Shown: positions 1-7,036, counted from the first letter of the stretch. The stretch: 8,593 nucleotides of DNA from an uncultured Porphyromonadaceae bacterium (GCA_900548705.1 URLF01000101.1:1-8593), one strand, 5' to 3'. Numbers and translations: made by a program. Notes: generated from the sequence alone by a model not told the origin.

Positions 1-53
1 GCTGTCCCCGCATATTCCTCCCGATCGAAGAGATGGAGGAGGAAGAGGCCTGA
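1..53 (+). CDS. 3' end of an upstream gene (partial, unidentified)
   Basis: Reading from base 3, an open frame runs to a TGA at 51-53 and encodes about 16 residues ending in the acidic tail IEEMEEEEA. Third codon positions are mostly G or C, as in mdh, and an acidic C-terminal tail is plausible for a soluble protein. The other two plus frames stop slightly later but give arginine-rich or glycine-rich peptides that look less natural. Too little is visible to name the protein. It ends about 36 bases before the mdh promoter, and no strong terminator hairpin is seen in between, so some read-through into mdh is possible. Confidence 0.45.
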   Translation, partial: CPRIFLPIEEMEEEEA

Positions 54-88
54 TTGAGGAAATTTTTCGTTAATTTTTCCAAAACCGG

Positions 89-117
89 TTGCATTCCAAA
101 ATAATTGAGTATATTTG
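89..117 (+). promoter_or_regulatory. Bacteroidetes-type promoter of mdh
   Basis: TATATTTG at 110-117 matches the -7 consensus TAnnTTTG of the Bacteroidetes primary sigma factor. TTG at 89-91 sits 18 bases upstream, where the -33 element is expected. Transcription would begin near 123-126, giving a leader of about 35 bases. The leader is AT-rich and has no Shine-Dalgarno sequence, as usual in this phylum. Confidence 0.75.
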
Positions 118-160
118 CATTCAGATAAACCAACATCACACATAATTAACTCAACCGAAT

Positions 161-1096
161 ATGTCAAAAGTAACAGTGGTAGGCGCCGGCAACGTAGGCG
201 CCACAACAGCCAATGTACTCGTTACCACACAGGTAGCCAGCGAAGTAGTGCTCATCGACATCAAAGAGGGCGTATCGGAAGGCAAGGCCATGGATATCAT
301 GCAGACCGCGAATATCCTCAACCTCCAGACCCGCCTCACCGGTGTGACCAACGACTACTCCAAGACCGAGAACTCTGACGTCGTTGTCATCACATCCGGC
401 GTACCCCGCAAGCCCGGCATGACCCGTGAGGAACTGATCGGTGTCAACGCCAAGATTGTCAAGTCGGTTACAGAGAATGTCCTGGCCCACTCCCCCAACG
501 CCGTCATCATCTGCGTTGCCAACCCGATGGACACCATGACCTATCTCATCCACAAGATTTCAGGTCTGCCCAAAAACCGCATCATCGGTATGGGTGGCGC
601 CCTCGACAGCGCCCGCTTCAAATACTTCCTCAGCCAGGCTCTCGGCGCAAGCGCCACCGAGGTTGAAGGCATCGTGATCGGCGGCCACGGCGACAAGACC
701 ATGATTCCCCTGACCCGCTACGCCGCTTACCGTGGCATCCCCGCGTCCACCCTCATGCCCGCTGAACAGCTCGAGAAGGTCGCTGCCGACACAATGGTCG
801 GCGGAGCTACCCTCACCAAGCTCCTCGGCACCTCCGCATGGTATGCTCCCGGCGCCGCTTCGGCCCAGATGGTAGCCGCCGTCCTAGGCGACCAGAAGCG
901 TCTCATCTCCTGCTCCGCCCTCCTCGACGGCGAGTATGGCGAAAGCGACCTCTGCATCGGTGTTCCCTGTATCATCGGCAAGAATGGTATCGAGAAAATA
1001 GTTGAATTCGACCTCAACGACCAGGAGAAGGCCCTCTTCAAGGCAAGCGCAGAAGCTGTTCACGCAACCAACGCAGCCCTCGCCGGAGTCCTCTGA
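161..1096 (+). CDS. mdh: Malate dehydrogenase (NAD-dependent, LDH-like class)
   Basis: This enzyme interconverts malate and oxaloacetate using NAD(H) in the cytoplasm, for the TCA cycle and, in fermenting Bacteroidales, the reductive branch to fumarate and succinate. The 311-residue length is normal for the family. Visible landmarks are the Rossmann loop GAGNVG at residues 8-13, the adenosine-ribose aspartate D33, the substrate loop VPRKPGMTR with R83 and R89, the NP motif at 121-122, and the relay pair D149 and H176 (in GGHGD) with R152 as third substrate arginine. Arginine at 83, where lactate dehydrogenases have glutamine, supports malate over lactate. The start at 161 places the Rossmann strand directly at the N-terminus, as in Bacteroides homologues. 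It has its own promoter and terminator, so it is probably monocistronic. The identification is firm. Confidence 0.97.
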   Translation: MSKVTVVGAGNVGATTANVLVTTQVASEVVLIDIKEGVSEGKAMDIMQTANILNLQTRLTGVTNDYSKTENSDVVVITSGVPRKPGMTREELIGVNAKIVKSVTENVLAHSPNAVIICVANPMDTMTYLIHKISGLPKNRIIGMGGALDSARFKYFLSQALGASATEVEGIVIGGHGDKTMIPLTRYAAYRGIPASTLMPAEQLEKVAADTMVGGATLTKLLGTSAWYAPGAASAQMVAAVLGDQKRLISCSALLDGEYGESDLCIGVPCIIGKNGIEKIVEFDLNDQEKALFKASAEAVHATNAALAGVL

Positions 1097-1115
1097 TTCC
1101 GCCTGAGTCGATAAG

Positions 1116-1174
1116 AACAACCCCGGAGGGTGTGTCATCACGCGACAAAGCCATGACACACCCTCCGTTGTTTT
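1116..1174 (+). terminator. Hairpin terminator after mdh
   Basis: A long hairpin begins 20 bases after the mdh stop. The left arm at 1116-1138 pairs with the right arm at 1153-1172. The core GGAGGGTGTGTCAT / ATGACACACCCTCC is perfect, and an outer AACAAC/GTTGTT pairing is separated from it by a three-base bulge. The loop is about 14 bases. The right arm ends in GTTGTTTT, a short T-tract consistent with intrinsic termination on the plus strand. Confidence 0.7.
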
Positions 1175-1249
1175 CCCCTCCGGCTCAACGTTATCCCCCG
1201 CCCGCACGTTATCATTATTGTAAACAAGCATCACAAATAAACAACCTGT

Positions 1250-1717
1250 ATGAAATCCTACCGACTCCTGACCGCCTGCGCCGCCGCAATGGCCGTGACA
1301 GCAATGCTGACCTCATGTGGCGGTTCGGCCGACAAGGCCAAAGACTCCGCCGACAGCGCCAACCTCGCCAACGAAGTGATTGACAAGGTTGCCGAAGCTC
1401 CCGCCGTCACCACCATCACCGCCGACGGGCAGATTCCCCCCGCCAACGGCAAACTCATCGTCCTCGACTTCAACGCCTCCTGGTGTGGTCCCTGCCGCCA
1501 GTTCGCCCCCAACTTCGAGAGTGTCGCCGACAAATACCGAGGACAGGCATCATTTTACAGCATAGATGTCGACCAGAATCCTCGTCTGGCCGCACAGTTC
1601 AACATCCAGAGCATCCCCACCGTCGTCTACATCCAGCCCGACGGCACCACCTCCTCCACAATGGGATACATGGATGCCGCTGCCTTCGACACCGCCGTCT
1701 CCTCCCGCCTCAACTGA
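1250..1717 (+). CDS. Lipid-anchored thioredoxin-fold protein
   Basis: A 155-residue exported lipoprotein carrying a thioredoxin domain. The N-terminus has MKSYR, a hydrophobic stretch and the lipobox LTSC at residues 20-23, so C23 should be lipidated after signal peptidase II cleavage. A polar, Ala/Asp/Ser-rich linker (24-60) precedes the thioredoxin fold (about 61-155). The active site is WCGPC at 78-82 and the cis-proline is P123 in SIPT. WCGPC is the classic thioredoxin motif, usual in reducing members. The likely role is thiol-disulfide exchange in the periplasm or at the envelope; the redox partner is unknown. The domain is slightly short but appears complete. It follows the mdh terminator by 75 bases. 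I see no good TAnnTTTG promoter, only two copies of ACGTTATC (1188-1195, 1206-1213). The fold is certain; the direction of catalysis is not. Confidence 0.9.
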   Translation: MKSYRLLTACAAAMAVTAMLTSCGGSADKAKDSADSANLANEVIDKVAEAPAVTTITADGQIPPANGKLIVLDFNASWCGPCRQFAPNFESVADKYRGQASFYSIDVDQNPRLAAQFNIQSIPTVVYIQPDGTTSSTMGYMDAAAFDTAVSSRLN

Positions 1718-1743
1718 CCCTCCCCTCATTCACTGAAAAAGGG

Positions 1744-2017
1744 TCTCACGCAAATTACACGAAAAGGTCTCACGCAGATTCCGCAGATACGCGGATTTCT
1801 CGCAGATTAATAAAAAGGTCTCACAGATTACACGGATTACGCGGATTACGCAGAGACCATCCGGATGGAAACGTGTCCGGATGGCTTCTGTGTAATCTGT
1901 GCAATCTGTGAGCCCCCTCCCCTAATCCTTTTTATCTCGTTTATCTCACTTGAATCTGCGAGAAATCCGCGTATCTGCGGAATCTGCGTGAGACCCTTTC
2001 GTGGAATCTGTGTGAGA
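1744..2017. repeat. Nested inverted repeat built from GCAGATT-like units
   Basis: This element fills most of the 1718-2194 gap between convergent genes. The left arm 1744-1808 and the right arm 1953-2017 are reverse complements at 61 of 65 positions, with the inner 43 bases perfect. Inside lies a second inverted pair, 1820-1841 with 1891-1912 (19 of 22 matching), and a central stem-loop of CCATCCGGA (1857-1865) with TCCGGATGG (1876-1884). The arms consist of variants of a short unit such as CGCAGATT or ACGGATT. No reading frame here looks like a real protein. Similar ATCTGTGTAATCTGTG-type strings are, from memory, common between genes in Bacteroidetes, so this is probably an extragenic dispersed repeat. 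As RNA it would fold into one long hairpin. Confidence 0.85.
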
Positions 2018-2028
2018 AGGTAGCCACG

Positions 2029-2066
2029 AAAAAAGACTGCCCTAACCTCACGGTCGGGGCAGTCTT
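2029..2066 (-). terminator. Terminator for the large minus-strand gene
   Basis: AAGACTGCCC (2033-2042) pairs perfectly with GGGCAGTCTT (2057-2066) around a 14-base loop. A run of six A at 2029-2034 becomes a T-tract on the minus strand just after the stem, which is the classic intrinsic terminator layout. It lies about 130 bases beyond the stop codon of the 2195-5908 gene. Confidence 0.75.
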
Positions 2067-2067
2067 C

Positions 2068-2096
2068 GTTCCGGGACAACCGGAACACTGTTTTTT
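2068..2096 (+). terminator. Plus-strand terminator, back-to-back with the previous one
   Basis: GTTCCGG (2068-2074) pairs with CCGGAAC (2080-2086) around the loop GACAA, followed after four bases by six T (2091-2096). It would stop transcripts coming from the thioredoxin gene and the repeat element. The four-base spacer makes it weaker than the minus-strand terminator one base away. Confidence 0.5.
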
Positions 2097-2194
2097 CTAT
2101 AACTCTTACTAAATACTCTTTTCCATAATCGGGCTGAAAGCCCTGAATCAAGAAAAAGGTATGCGTTATGATGCGTCAGGCATCAGACAGGTCA

Positions 2195-5100
2195 TCAGCG
2201 GATGACAACCTTGGCAACGGTGTTGCCCTGACGACGCAGGTAGATGCCGGGAGCAGGCTCGCCATAGACGCGCACACCTGAGATGGTGTAATATTCAACG
2301 TCGCCTTCGGCAACAGCATCGACAGCCACACCCTCGACACCTGAAATCACATTGTCGTTGGCGACATTGATGATAGCTGTTGCGGTTCTGGGAACATAGT
2401 TCAGCTCCTTGTCTTCAATTGACACATTATTATTGTTCATGGCACGTTTCGGACCGTTAGCGGCCTCAACCTTAGTGATAGTAGCCTTCGGGGCGATAAG
2501 GAAGGGGAAGACAGCCTTGACAGTGCCGGTGATGGACTTCGAAGGAAGATCCTTCGGGTCGCTTGCGGTCTCCACTTCGGGGATATAGAAGGGAACTGCT
2601 GTTCCGGCCTTCATCATCGAAGACCAGTCATAGTTGCCCTCAAACCAGCTTTCGTCAGCACAGTCGGTATTCTTCACCCATGAACCGAAGCCTGTTGCCA
2701 CATTGTACTTGGCGAGATAGTGGTCAGCGTGGATGATTTCAGCACCGGCAACATCGAAGTCGGCATAGTAGTGGAGGTCGGTAACGGCATTGGCTTCATC
2801 TTCAAGGCCGAAAACGAAGTCATCCTTGACATACACGCCGTAGGTGGCGGCTCCGCCGTCAGTGGCGACATTCTTGTTGACGACATACTGGCCGTTGCAG
2901 GTGACAGGTGCGGGATCGACGAAGGCCACCATTTCCTGGAGGTCGGCATGCGAGGTGCGCGAGTGGAAAGTCAGGTTGTTGGCCTGGTTGGTGTATTTAC
3001 CGCGAATTTGTATGGAGTTGTCGTTCGACACAGGAAGGAACGGGATTTTGTAACGTCCCTTCTCTACCTGGTCACCATCATTGAGCGCAAGGTCATCACC
3101 ATTGAGAAGCAGCGAATAGGTAGCCTTGTAACGGGGTTTCCCAAGCGCCTGATCCATATCTGTCAGGGTATTACCCTCGGCAGGAGTGATGTTGACGATA
3201 GCATCGATATAGTTCACTTTATTAACATACACGCAGCCATTGACACCGGCGGCATCAAGATGACGGTCGGCATTATGGTCATGGAGAAGCAGAGCATCGC
3301 TGTTGGAGAGAGTGGCGGTCATCACGTCGCAATCCTCGGCAACGACGGTGGGATGAGGATTGAAGTCGATGAAGCTAACCGACATACACTTTTCGTGAGA
3401 GTCGAAAACGAAATAATTCTTGTCCTTTTCGGTGTCCTTCGGTATAATCCAGTCACCCTGGTTAACGTTGTTGTACTTCACTGAGCGGTTGACAACCAGG
3501 TTTACGGAGCCGGGGCTACCCGCACTTCCGCTGGCATAAGTAGGAATCCAGGAACCGGGGTATTTGGAGTAGTCAAAACGGGTATCGACACCTACAAGAC
3601 CGAGGTCGAAAGTAGCCCAGTGACGGGGACAGCCTAAAGAACCCTCATCATATGAGTCAGCAAGGTTTTTGGCGTTGCCACCGAAACGAGACATCTGCTT
3701 GGAAGCCTCGGCTGTGTTGACGAAGCTGACTTTGAACTTACCCTCGTCGGAGTTTCCGGGCTTGTATGTCGGCAGGGAGAAACAGCCGTTATCGGCAGGG
3801 AGAGCGTAGGCAGTTGCCGGAGTACCGGGCATCGACTTATGGTCTTCAGTAACATTGCCATTTGCATCCTCTGCGTCGAATGTCACACCCCATCCTACGA
3901 GATAGAGGAAGCTACGCCCACCGTTGGCAGCATCCCTTTCGTTAAGGGCGTTGAAGTCGGAATAAGAAAGCATCGACTGGCAAGCGTAGCGGCTGGGATT
4001 TCTGTCGTCGGGAGAGTGCTTGGCCTTGGTCGCGGTCGCGTAGATGAAGCGAGTCCAGTTGGTCTTGTCATACCAGTCGATTTTAGCTTCATATCTTACA
4101 CCATCCTTTTTGTAGAATGCGATGTCAGAGCAATACTCAATCGGGTTTTCATATGCGCCAGTCTGCTCATTCTTCGTGGTGTAGATGTAGAAATCAACCG
4201 CATCATATTTCTCGACATCCTCCTCGGTAAGTTCAAATTTCCAAAGTGAGAAACGGAAGCTTACGCGGTCCATCTTCTCCTCGTCCGAACCGAAATCATA
4301 TTTGGAGACACCGGTAGCGGAGTTGTAGATATGACAGCGGACAGGGTTGAGAATATCACCATCCTCAGTTTTGGGAGCATCAGCGGCCTGGGTCGCATAG
4401 TCATACTTCATCTGGATGTAGAGAGTAGTGGGAGCAGGCTCAACAGGTATTACAGGTTCTTCCTTTGTGGTAATCAACAGAGTGGAAATCCCGCCGGGAT
4501 TGTAAGTCAGAGTCATTTTTGCTCCGGCAGGAATATCTTTCTCGAGATTGGCGGCGTCACGGCTTGTCGTAAGATTGAACACAGTGTTGTATTCGATAGA
4601 AGTTCCTGCAACTTTACCAAATACCTCGTAGCCGTTATCCCAAGTTCCTTCGTTGATTTTCCAACCGGCATCACCATCTCCCCCAGGATTTGACTTGATT
4701 TCATTAACCGTAATATAGGTATATGTCTTGCCGTCAGTGGTCTCAAAATGATAAGCCTCATCTTTCTGTGACCAGCCATTGAATTTGCCGATAAGCCAGA
4801 AGTCCTTGAATTCGGTCTGATGGAGCTGGCCACCGGAGACAGTGAGGGAGGTGGGGACGTTGTCAGTCACGTTGAGGGTGAAAGTGACAGCACCTTCAAG
4901 AGTGGCGGCAAGCACGAGCGCCGCGCCATCCTGCTGCATAGCAGCGTTTTCAAGTTTGGTGCCGTTATATGTGGCAGCATTCGCCAGGCCATAGGTGTTG
5001 TCAACGGTGCCGTTCTTGGCACGCTTCACACAAAGAGGAGTGTCAGCCGAAAGAGGTGTGGAGATAGTGTAATTCACCTCATAAGGATTGCTGCCTGTGA

Positions 5101-5908
5101 AGTCATACAGCTTGTTATCGCCATTATAGAGTGCGAAGGTGTAGGTATCGCCGCCTTCCTTAGCACCACCGGTGATTATCAAGTTAGTAGGAATGCCGTC
5201 GGCATCAAGGGTGAGTTTGAATGTGACGACACCGTAAAGTTTATCATCTTTAAGTGAGAGATTCGAGCCATTACCGCTATTTTCTTTAACCAGTGTGAAT
5301 GTTTTACCTGAATTAGCGGAATAATAGTTGGCATCGGTATCGGAAGCAGCCCAGAACCATCCTACCTGACTACCGTTTTGGAGCTGCTGAACACCGAAGC
5401 TACCACCTTTTTTACCTTCTGAGCCAAAGTCATAGGTAGAAATCAGGGTTGTCTTGTCAAACTCAGGAAGAGAACTCCATGATTCAGCCAAGTCGCCGAA
5501 GTTTCCCTTTACAGCATATGTGTAATTATTGACAGGGGTATCACCTCCAACAGGTTCGATGTAAACAGATTTATTGGTCACATTAAACTTCACATTGAAC
5601 ACCTGATCTGCAGTCGCACCCTGGATAGTGGCATTTCCGGATGGGGATGCGTTTAGTTCTGTCCAAGCATTTTGGGTGACAGTGACACCTCCATAATAAG
5701 TATTCTTGCTGCCATCCCAACACTTGATTTGGAAGCCGCTTGTACCGATTTTGAGGTTCGACCATTCACATTCGCCAGTGCTGGAAGACACTTCATTAGT
5801 AGTACTGCCTGTACCGCCCGCAGACCCAATCTGGAAGGCAACATAATATTGCGCGTGAGTGGCAAACGCGACAATTGCCCCTACTAATAGGAGTAAGATT
5901 TTTTTCAT
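2195..5908 (-). CDS. Very large exported multidomain protein with repeated beta modules and a T9SS-like C-terminal tail
   Basis: A 1237-residue secreted or surface protein of unknown function. Residues 1-20 form a signal peptide (hydrophobic core LLLLVGAIVAFA, likely cleavage after THAQ). The N-terminal half contains about four beta-rich segments, near 21-120, 127-248, 255-358 and 367-480. Several close on a similar strand pair: VVTFKLTLDADGIPTNLIIT, AVTFTLNVTDNVPTSLTV and MTLTYNPGGISTLLIT. The last contains FWLIGKFNGWS, typical of SusE/SusF-like glycan-binding modules. A proline-rich linker (about 484-493) leads to a 690-residue region I do not recognise. The C-terminus (about 1185-1237) has EYYTISGVRV, GIYLRRQG and a final KVVIR, resembling type A sorting tails of the type IX secretion system. 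At least 13 cysteines are present and no catalytic motif is clear. Codon use looks more AT-rich near the N-terminus. Glycan binding is inferred only from the modules. Confidence 0.9.
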   Translation of the reverse strand: MKKILLLLVGAIVAFATHAQYYVAFQIGSAGGTGSTTNEVSSSTGECEWSNLKIGTSGFQIKCWDGSKNTYYGGVTVTQNAWTELNASPSGNATIQGATADQVFNVKFNVTNKSVYIEPVGGDTPVNNYTYAVKGNFGDLAESWSSLPEFDKTTLISTYDFGSEGKKGGSFGVQQLQNGSQVGWFWAASDTDANYYSANSGKTFTLVKENSGNGSNLSLKDDKLYGVVTFKLTLDADGIPTNLIITGGAKEGGDTYTFALYNGDNKLYDFTGSNPYEVNYTISTPLSADTPLCVKRAKNGTVDNTYGLANAATYNGTKLENAAMQQDGAALVLAATLEGAVTFTLNVTDNVPTSLTVSGGQLHQTEFKDFWLIGKFNGWSQKDEAYHFETTDGKTYTYITVNEIKSNPGGDGDAGWKINEGTWDNGYEVFGKVAGTSIEYNTVFNLTTSRDAANLEKDIPAGAKMTLTYNPGGISTLLITTKEEPVIPVEPAPTTLYIQMKYDYATQAADAPKTEDGDILNPVRCHIYNSATGVSKYDFGSDEEKMDRVSFRFSLWKFELTEEDVEKYDAVDFYIYTTKNEQTGAYENPIEYCSDIAFYKKDGVRYEAKIDWYDKTNWTRFIYATATKAKHSPDDRNPSRYACQSMLSYSDFNALNERDAANGGRSFLYLVGWGVTFDAEDANGNVTEDHKSMPGTPATAYALPADNGCFSLPTYKPGNSDEGKFKVSFVNTAEASKQMSRFGGNAKNLADSYDEGSLGCPRHWATFDLGLVGVDTRFDYSKYPGSWIPTYASGSAGSPGSVNLVVNRSVKYNNVNQGDWIIPKDTEKDKNYFVFDSHEKCMSVSFIDFNPHPTVVAEDCDVMTATLSNSDALLLHDHNADRHLDAAGVNGCVYVNKVNYIDAIVNITPAEGNTLTDMDQALGKPRYKATYSLLLNGDDLALNDGDQVEKGRYKIPFLPVSNDNSIQIRGKYTNQANNLTFHSRTSHADLQEMVAFVDPAPVTCNGQYVVNKNVATDGGAATYGVYVKDDFVFGLEDEANAVTDLHYYADFDVAGAEIIHADHYLAKYNVATGFGSWVKNTDCADESWFEGNYDWSSMMKAGTAVPFYIPEVETASDPKDLPSKSITGTVKAVFPFLIAPKATITKVEAANGPKRAMNNNNVSIEDKELNYVPRTATAIINVANDNVISGVEGVAVDAVAEGDVEYYTISGVRVYGEPAPGIYLRRQGNTVAKVVIR

Positions 5909-5987
5909 GATACAATAAGTGAATTGTTAGTAAGATATTTGTGGTTTTGAATTTACCGTGTAATTAGGTCTAAGAATCAAAGATGCG

Positions 5988-5995
5988 CAAAGGTA
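5988..5995 (-). promoter_or_regulatory. -7 element of the large secreted-protein promoter
   Basis: On the minus strand this reads TACCTTTG, a full TAnnTTTG match followed by CGCATC, giving a leader of about 70 bases to the ATG at 5908. No TTTG is present at the expected -33 position; the nearest sequence there is the end of a homopolymeric G tract (minus-strand view), so the upstream element is atypical. Confidence 0.65.
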
Positions 5996-6017
5996 AAGAA
6001 ATTTGATGTCATTTTTA

Positions 6018-6026
6018 CCCCCCCCC
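6018..6026. repeat. Run of nine C at the promoter of the large gene
   Basis: Nine consecutive C on the plus strand (nine G on the minus strand) begin 22 bases upstream of the minus-strand -7 element, overlapping or bordering where the -33 contact should fall. The surrounding DNA is AT-rich. Tracts like this are prone to slipped-strand length changes. Confidence 0.9.
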
Positions 6027-6170
6027 AGTTAAATTTTGTTAATTCAATGATTTTTTCTGTCAAAATTCTTTTAGAAGGCTGTTTTTTCTCCGGAAAATAG
6101 CCGCCCGTAGGTCAAGACATCATAGGGCGAAGTGGCAAGAAGCGGTTTCAGATAATTCCAGCTTATTAGA

Positions 6171-6517
6171 GATAATTTCAGTAAGTCAAATTCACCAACG
6201 ATTCCGAAGGAATCCTTTGTCTGAATAGCCGGGGATTGGCGCGAGGGGAGGCCCTCAGGCCGAACCGATGCGGTAACCCCCGGTAACGGTATGAAACGAC
6301 GGATTCCGGAGGAATCTTTTTTGATATTCAACAAAACGGTAATATCAAAAAAGATTCCTCCGGAATCCAACACATTACGAAACACAACCGTGAGTTACCG
6401 CTTCGTGCCAGCCCCGCAAGGGGGCTTCGCACTCGCGCCAACCCACGTCTATTCAGACAAAGGATTCCTCCGGAATCGTTGGATGGAAGTGACTTTATGA
6501 AATCATTCCTCCGGAAT
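6171..6517. repeat. Large palindromic element with five GATTCC-N3-GGAATC cores
   Basis: This occupies most of the gene-free stretch 5909-6532. The outer arms 6195-6228 and 6449-6482 are reverse complements at 33 of 34 positions, and weaker pairing extends outward (6172-6188 with 6490-6505). Further in, TTGGCGCGAG (6236-6245) pairs with CTCGCGCCAA (6432-6441), and GCGGTAAC (6270-6277) with GTTACCGC (6394-6401). The centre is a perfect hairpin. The 15-base core GATTCC-N3-GGAATC occurs at 6200, 6302, 6353 and 6463, with a 13-base version at 6505. No plausible protein is encoded. It lies 15 bases beyond the stop of the 6533-6988 gene and upstream of the large gene's promoter. I see no transposase and do not recognise the element. 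Confidence 0.85.
6301..6368. terminator. Perfect 28-bp central hairpin, possible bidirectional terminator
   Basis: The arms 6301-6328 and 6341-6368 are exact reverse complements over 28 bases with the loop CAACAAAACGGT. Within each arm the small palindrome GATTCCGGAGGAATC is followed by TTTTTTG when read inward from its own side, so either strand meets a short stem plus a T-tract. That symmetry suits a bidirectional intrinsic terminator, for example to isolate the lipoprotein gene at 6533-6988 from the large gene. The pairing is directly visible; the function is inferred. Confidence 0.6.
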
Positions 6518-6532
6518 CGCCCGGGGAGTCTT

Positions 6533-6988
6533 TCAGTCAAGCACCTCGGAGGGAGAAATCTCGATGGAGGCGGTGTCGCCGTTGGTGTCGAGGAAAACCA
6601 TTCGGAAAGTCATACCTTTCTCTTTCATTCCCTCGAAACCCTCGCGGAAAACCTTGTCGGCGGGGAGGGCCTGCTTGAACTGCTGGAGCATAGCGGTTTT
6701 CTGGGCATCCATCAGCTCTTTGGTGGCATTCTTGAAGTTGAGTCCGGGAATCGTGTTGAAGGTCAGCACCACGGCGTTGTCCTCAATTTTGGCGTCGGCA
6801 CCGGTGAAGATGCCGCTCTTGACTGTCTGCTCCTTGAATGCGTCGGAATTGAGCTGTTCGACAAATGTGTTGACTTTGGCATCGGCTGCCGAGTCGGAGC
6901 ATGAGGTCAGCAGGGAGCCTCCGGCAAGCAGGCTGATGGAAACAACCAGAGCCATCACGACCGGAAACAATGACAATTTCTTTTTCAT
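6533..6988 (-). CDS. Small lipoprotein of unknown function
   Basis: A 151-residue protein with a lysine-rich start (MKKK), a hydrophobic segment to about residue 28 and the lipobox LTSC at 27-30, so C30 should carry the lipid anchor. The residue after C30 is serine, followed by an acidic patch (D32, D36). The mature part looks like a short alpha/beta domain: a helix about 36-54, a strand pair about 66-80, a Lys/Gln-rich helix about 86-107, and two strands about 126-145 containing TFRMVFLDTNGDTASIEI. There is one cysteine and no catalytic motif. It has its own TAAATTTG promoter and is divergent from the 7355 gene. The start at 6988 is the only one that gives a proper signal peptide. I do not recognise the family; an envelope role is inferred from the anchor alone. 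Confidence 0.88.
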   Translation of the reverse strand: MKKKLSLFPVVMALVVSISLLAGGSLLTSCSDSAADAKVNTFVEQLNSDAFKEQTVKSGIFTGADAKIEDNAVVLTFNTIPGLNFKNATKELMDAQKTAMLQQFKQALPADKVFREGFEGMKEKGMTFRMVFLDTNGDTASIEISPSEVLD

Positions 6989-7036
6989 AATATGAAGAAT
7001 TTAAATGTTGATTTCCTCGTGGTTGATTGATGGCGG

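Noticed and set aside
1188..1213. Direct repeat ACGTTATC (1188-1195 and 1206-1213) as an operator for the thioredoxin gene
   Set aside because: Only eight bases and two copies, with no recognisable promoter nearby to anchor it; mentioned in the gene entry but not supported as a site.
1744..2017. CRISPR array
   Set aside because: The repeated units are very short, degenerate and arranged as inverted nested arms, with no regular unique spacers and no cas genes.
1846..2151. 101-codon minus-strand open frame between the convergent genes
   Set aside because: Its sequence is a translation of the GCAGATT-type repeat and the two terminator hairpins.
2720..3484. 254-codon plus-strand open frame
   Set aside because: It lies wholly inside the large minus-strand gene, whose frame has a signal peptide, domain-like repeats and a sorting tail; the plus frame has none of these and is a codon-usage shadow.
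6071..6385. 104-codon minus-strand open frame in the gap upstream of the large gene
   Set aside because: It runs through the palindromic element, its peptide reflects the repeat (DSGGIFF, KKDSSGI), and it has no promoter or family resemblance.
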